A stretch of 8,469 nt of DNA from NCBI GenBank assembly GCA_023480605.1, contig JAMCWS010000018.1, forward strand, positions 1 through 8,469, given 5' to 3'. Below the pieces are notes generated by a model, which had not been told where the DNA came from, made no database searches, and saw only the letters and a list, made by a program, of their open reading frames with translations. A program made the translations under genes and the position numbers. Origin of the DNA: a bacterium (GTDB lineage Bacteria; Sumerlaeota; Sumerlaeia; MVZB01). The first letter of the stretch is position 1. The number at the start of each line of letters is the position of its first letter. Below are positions 6,771 to 8,469 of this stretch, in pieces.

Positions 6771-7076
6771 TCAGTGTTGCAGCATGTCGAGGCGGTCGGC
6801 CTCGATGGTTTGTTTGTCGTTGAATACCTTGATGAACAGCGCCAGCCCGACGGCCGCCTCGGCCGCCGCCACGGTGATGACGAACAGGAAGACGGCCACG
6901 CCGCGCGCCTGCCCAAGGCTCTGGGCAAACGTGACGAAAACAAGGTTTGCGGCGTTGAGCATCAGTTCGACGCACATGAAGATCGCGATCGCGTTGCGCT
7001 TCCACAGGATGCCCAGCATGCCGATCGTGAAGATCGCCATCGCCAGGATCAGGTTGCCGTGGATCATGTAGGTCAT
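6771..7076 (-). CDS. nuoK: NADH-quinone oxidoreductase subunit K
   Basis: This is a small membrane subunit of complex I with three helices that continues the proton-translocation path between NuoJ and NuoN (101 residues; the family norm is about 100). The expected signatures are present: GMLGILWKRNAIAIFMCVEL (19-38) with the essential Glu37, MLNAANLVFV, and FVITVAAAEAAVGLAL (65-80) with Glu73. These are equivalent to E. coli Glu36 and Glu72. The start at 7076 is supported by AAGGAA about 8 nt upstream. A second ATG three codons later lacks such a site. It is tightly coupled to nuoN (14-bp gap) but separated from nuoJ by a 139-bp repeat spacer. Confidence 0.97.
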   Translation of the reverse strand: MTYMIHGNLILAMAIFTIGMLGILWKRNAIAIFMCVELMLNAANLVFVTFAQSLGQARGVAVFLFVITVAAAEAAVGLALFIKVFNDKQTIEADRLDMLQH

Positions 7077-7109
7077 TGGTTGGTTTCCTTCAGCGTGGTT
7101 TCGGCGGCC

Positions 7110-7205
7110 GGATGGGATTGATGGGACCCATGGGATCCATGGCGTTTGAAGGCGTCCGGTTTTTTATTAATCATTGGTCCCATTCGTCCCATTGGTCCCA
7201 TCGTT
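7110..7205. repeat. Facing nonamer arrays in the nuoK/nuoJ spacer
   Basis: The right array (7171-7205) is CATTGGTCC-type nonamers, read on the minus strand as ATGGGACCA, ATGGGACGA, ATGGGACCA. The left array (7110-7142) is the inverted counterpart, GATGGGATT, GATGGGACC, CATGGGATC, with more substitutions. The arms match at most ATGGGA positions and could pair around a core of roughly 28 nt. The 139-bp spacer (7077-7215) contains no gene apart from this and the nuoK ribosome site. Confidence 0.75.
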
Positions 7206-7215
7206 CTTATCATCC

Positions 7216-7776
7216 TTATGACCGGAGATCTTCTTCGCTCACTCCTTGCACGAGTTGCCGGCGAGCGAGCACCACCGCGCCGACGATGGCGATGAGCAGC
7301 AGCACCGAGGTCATCTCGAACGCATAAACGTAATCGGTCATCAGCAGGCGGGCCACTTCGTGGATGCGCACGCTGGCGAAAGCCGCCGCCGCCGAGGGCG
7401 CCGCCGAGGGCGCCGCCGCGCCGACGGGGCGCGTGACCAGTTGGGCGACCATCGCCACCACCTGCGCCAGGAAAACGCCGCCGAAAACAAGCCCCCACCA
7501 GCGGACGCCGCGCGTGCGCACGGCCGGGCCGTCCTGCCGGCCCAGGTTGAGGAGCATGATGACGAACATGAACAGAACCATGATGGCGCCGGCATAGACG
7601 ATCACCTGAAAGGCCGCCGCGAGTTGCGCGTTCATCAGGACGAACAGCCCGGCGATCGACAGCATCGTCGTGACCAGGTATAGGGCGCCGTAGACCGGGT
7701 GGGGCGAGAATACCACCAGCAGCGCCGAAAACAGCGCCACGAAGCAGAAGATGCCGTAAATGCTCTGGATCAGCAT
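7216..7776 (-). CDS. nuoJ: NADH-quinone oxidoreductase subunit J
   Basis: This is a five-helix membrane subunit next to the quinone cavity; its third helix couples quinone chemistry to proton pumping (186 residues, normal range). Visible features are HPVYGALYLVTTMLSIAGLF (26-45), the hallmark FQVIVYAGAIMVLFMFVIML (56-75) with Tyr61, and the final helix region YAFEMTSVLLLIAIVGAVVL (151-170) followed by ARR. The loop at 119-133 is almost pure Ala/Pro/Ser and is encoded by an imperfect 12-bp repeat. This part of NuoJ usually varies between species. The ATG at 7776 has AAGGG 7 nt upstream. The gene lies between two inverted-repeat spacers, 83 bp after nuoI and 139 bp before nuoK. Confidence 0.96.
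   Translation of the reverse strand: MLIQSIYGIFCFVALFSALLVVFSPHPVYGALYLVTTMLSIAGLFVLMNAQLAAAFQVIVYAGAIMVLFMFVIMLLNLGRQDGPAVRTRGVRWWGLVFGGVFLAQVVAMVAQLVTRPVGAAAPSAAPSAAAAFASVRIHEVARLLMTDYVYAFEMTSVLLLIAIVGAVVLARRQLVQGVSEEDLRS
7382..7425. repeat. In-gene GC-rich repeat in nuoJ
   Basis: GCCGCCGAGGGC recurs in imperfect tandem and encodes the AAPSAAPSAAAA loop of NuoJ. It is in frame and likely tolerated in a loop. Confidence 0.6.
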
Positions 7777-7807
7777 AGTGTTCCCTTCGATCAGGTCTGT
7801 TGAGTTT

Positions 7808-7853
7808 GGAGTTCAAACTTTAGTTTGCATATGCAAGCCGAAGCTTGAACTCC
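7808..7853. repeat. 46-bp near-perfect palindrome between nuoI and nuoJ
   Basis: The centre lies between 7830 and 7831 in TTGCATATGCAA. Outer arms GGAGTTCAA (7808-7816) and TTGAACTCC (7845-7853) match exactly. Over the 23-bp half only four positions fail to pair as Watson-Crick, and all four are transitions, two of which give G-U pairs in RNA. It fills over half of the 83-bp spacer. It resembles an intergenic palindromic (REP/MITE-like) repeat. There is no T-run, so it is not a standard terminator. Confidence 0.75.
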
Positions 7854-7859
7854 GAAAAA

Positions 7860-8327
7860 TTATAACGGCTGATTCACCTTCAGGTCGGCCGGCTTGCCGA
7901 AGCCCTTCTCGGGCGGATCGAGCATCTGGTTCTTGCCGCAGACGAACTTGCTGCGTTCGTAACCGGCCAGTTCGAAATTCGGCCCCATGACGATGGCGTC
8001 CTCGGGGCAGGCCTCCTCGCAGAAGCCGCACCAGATGCAGCGGAGCTGGTGGATCTGGTAGACGCGCGCGTAACGCTCGCCGGCGCCGATGGGATGCTCG
8101 GGGTCGTTCGCCGCCGCCTCGATGTAAATGGCCTCCGACGGACAGACGGCGGCGCACAGCGCGCAGGCGACGCAACGCTCCAGGCCGTTTTCATAGCGCT
8201 GAAGGCGATGGCGGCCGCGGAAGATGGCCGGTTGGGGCCGCTTGACTTCCGGGTAGTTGAACGTCACGGGCTTCTTGAAAATATGTTTGAAGGTGACGGC
8301 GAAGCCTTTGAACAATTCAAGAAACAT
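7860..8327 (-). CDS. nuoI: NADH-quinone oxidoreductase subunit I
   Basis: This is a peripheral-arm subunit holding the two 4Fe-4S clusters (N6a and N6b) that pass electrons to N2 in NuoB (155 residues, slightly short for the family). Two ferredoxin motifs are complete: CVACALCAAVCP (Cys52, 55, 58 and 62) and CIWCGFCEEACP (Cys97, 100, 103 and 107), each with the proline after the fourth cysteine. The N-terminus MFLELFKGFAVTFKHIFKKP is the amphipathic stretch typical of NuoI that lies against the membrane arm, and PSEAIYIE follows the first motif. The start overlaps the end of the upstream gene by 11 bp, indicating translational coupling. GCGAG lies about 7 nt before the ATG. Membrane-bound hydrogenase ferredoxin subunits share the fold, but the nuoJ-K-N-L-M neighbourhood settles the assignment. 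Confidence 0.96.
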   Translation of the reverse strand: MFLELFKGFAVTFKHIFKKPVTFNYPEVKRPQPAIFRGRHRLQRYENGLERCVACALCAAVCPSEAIYIEAAANDPEHPIGAGERYARVYQIHQLRCIWCGFCEEACPEDAIVMGPNFELAGYERSKFVCGKNQMLDPPEKGFGKPADLKVNQPL

Positions 8328-8469
8328 GGAACACTCGCTTTCTGCGCGCGGTAAGGATGCGGTCGAGGATGACGATCTGCGCCACGCCGGCCGCGAACAA
8401 CACCGCCGTCACGACGCCGCTCACGGGCGCCGCCGCATCCGCGGCCGCCGCCGGCGCCGCCACGGCCAC
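8317..8469 (-). CDS. C-terminal 50 codons of the gene upstream of nuoI, probably nuoH
   Basis: The frame is open from the window edge to TGA at 8317-8319, overlapping the start of nuoI by 11 bp. It encodes an Ala-rich stretch, one likely membrane helix (GVVTAVLFAAGVAQIVIL, about residues 18-35) and a basic tail DRILTARRKR. By position it should be NuoH, the quinone-site membrane subunit that normally precedes NuoI. A final helix with a short basic tail would fit, but no conserved NuoH motif lies in this piece, so the identity rests on gene order. An additional small membrane gene between nuoH and nuoI is an alternative. Confidence 0.5.
   Translation of the reverse strand: MAVAAPAAAADAAAPVSGVVTAVLFAAGVAQIVILDRILTARRKRVFHVS

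Noticed and set aside
7073..7816. Minus-strand frame overlapping nuoJ and the spacer, with an MGPMGRMGPM run
   Set aside because: It is out of frame with nuoJ over the whole gene. The collagen-like run is only the nonamer repeat translated, because the unit is a multiple of three.

Overview
High-GC bacterial DNA carrying the 3' half of a respiratory complex I (nuo) operon on the minus strand, followed by a broken murD. The genes point to a free-living, respiring bacterium with a peptidoglycan wall. I cannot place it in a phylum from this window. The short-tandem-repeat spacers resemble intergenic DNA I loosely recall from some deltaproteobacterial and PVC-type drafts, but that is memory and was not checked.

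Layout, in the direction of transcription (right to left): the last 50 codons of a gene in the nuoH position (8317-8469), nuoI (7860-8327), nuoJ (7216-7776), nuoK (6771-7076), nuoN (5275-6756), nuoL (3049-5043), nuoM (1289-2842), then the N-terminal part of murD (about 383-1093). NuoI is the two-cluster ferredoxin-like subunit of the peripheral arm. NuoJ, K, N, L and M are membrane-arm subunits, and N, L and M are the three antiporter-like proton channels. All key channel lysines and glutamates are present, so the complex looks functional. The order K-N-L-M differs from the common K-L-M-N.

The left end is anomalous. Bases 2-391 encode a central to C-terminal piece of MurD on the plus strand. 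Bases 383-1093 encode the MurD N-terminal and central domains on the minus strand. The two pieces meet tail to tail at about 383-391, so murD is split by an inverted junction: either a real inversion or a chimeric amplification/assembly join.

The other unusual layer lies between the genes. Two junctions are tight (an 11-bp overlap and a 14-bp gap). Every longer nuo spacer (83-231 bp) holds an inverted-repeat structure, mostly built from short tandem units: hexamers in nuoL/nuoM and nuoN/nuoL, nonamers in nuoK/nuoJ (and a short nonamer run after nuoN), and a 46-bp near-palindrome in nuoJ/nuoI. A heptamer run with a hairpin lies between nuoM and murD. The nuo mRNA would therefore carry large hairpins at most of its gene boundaries.
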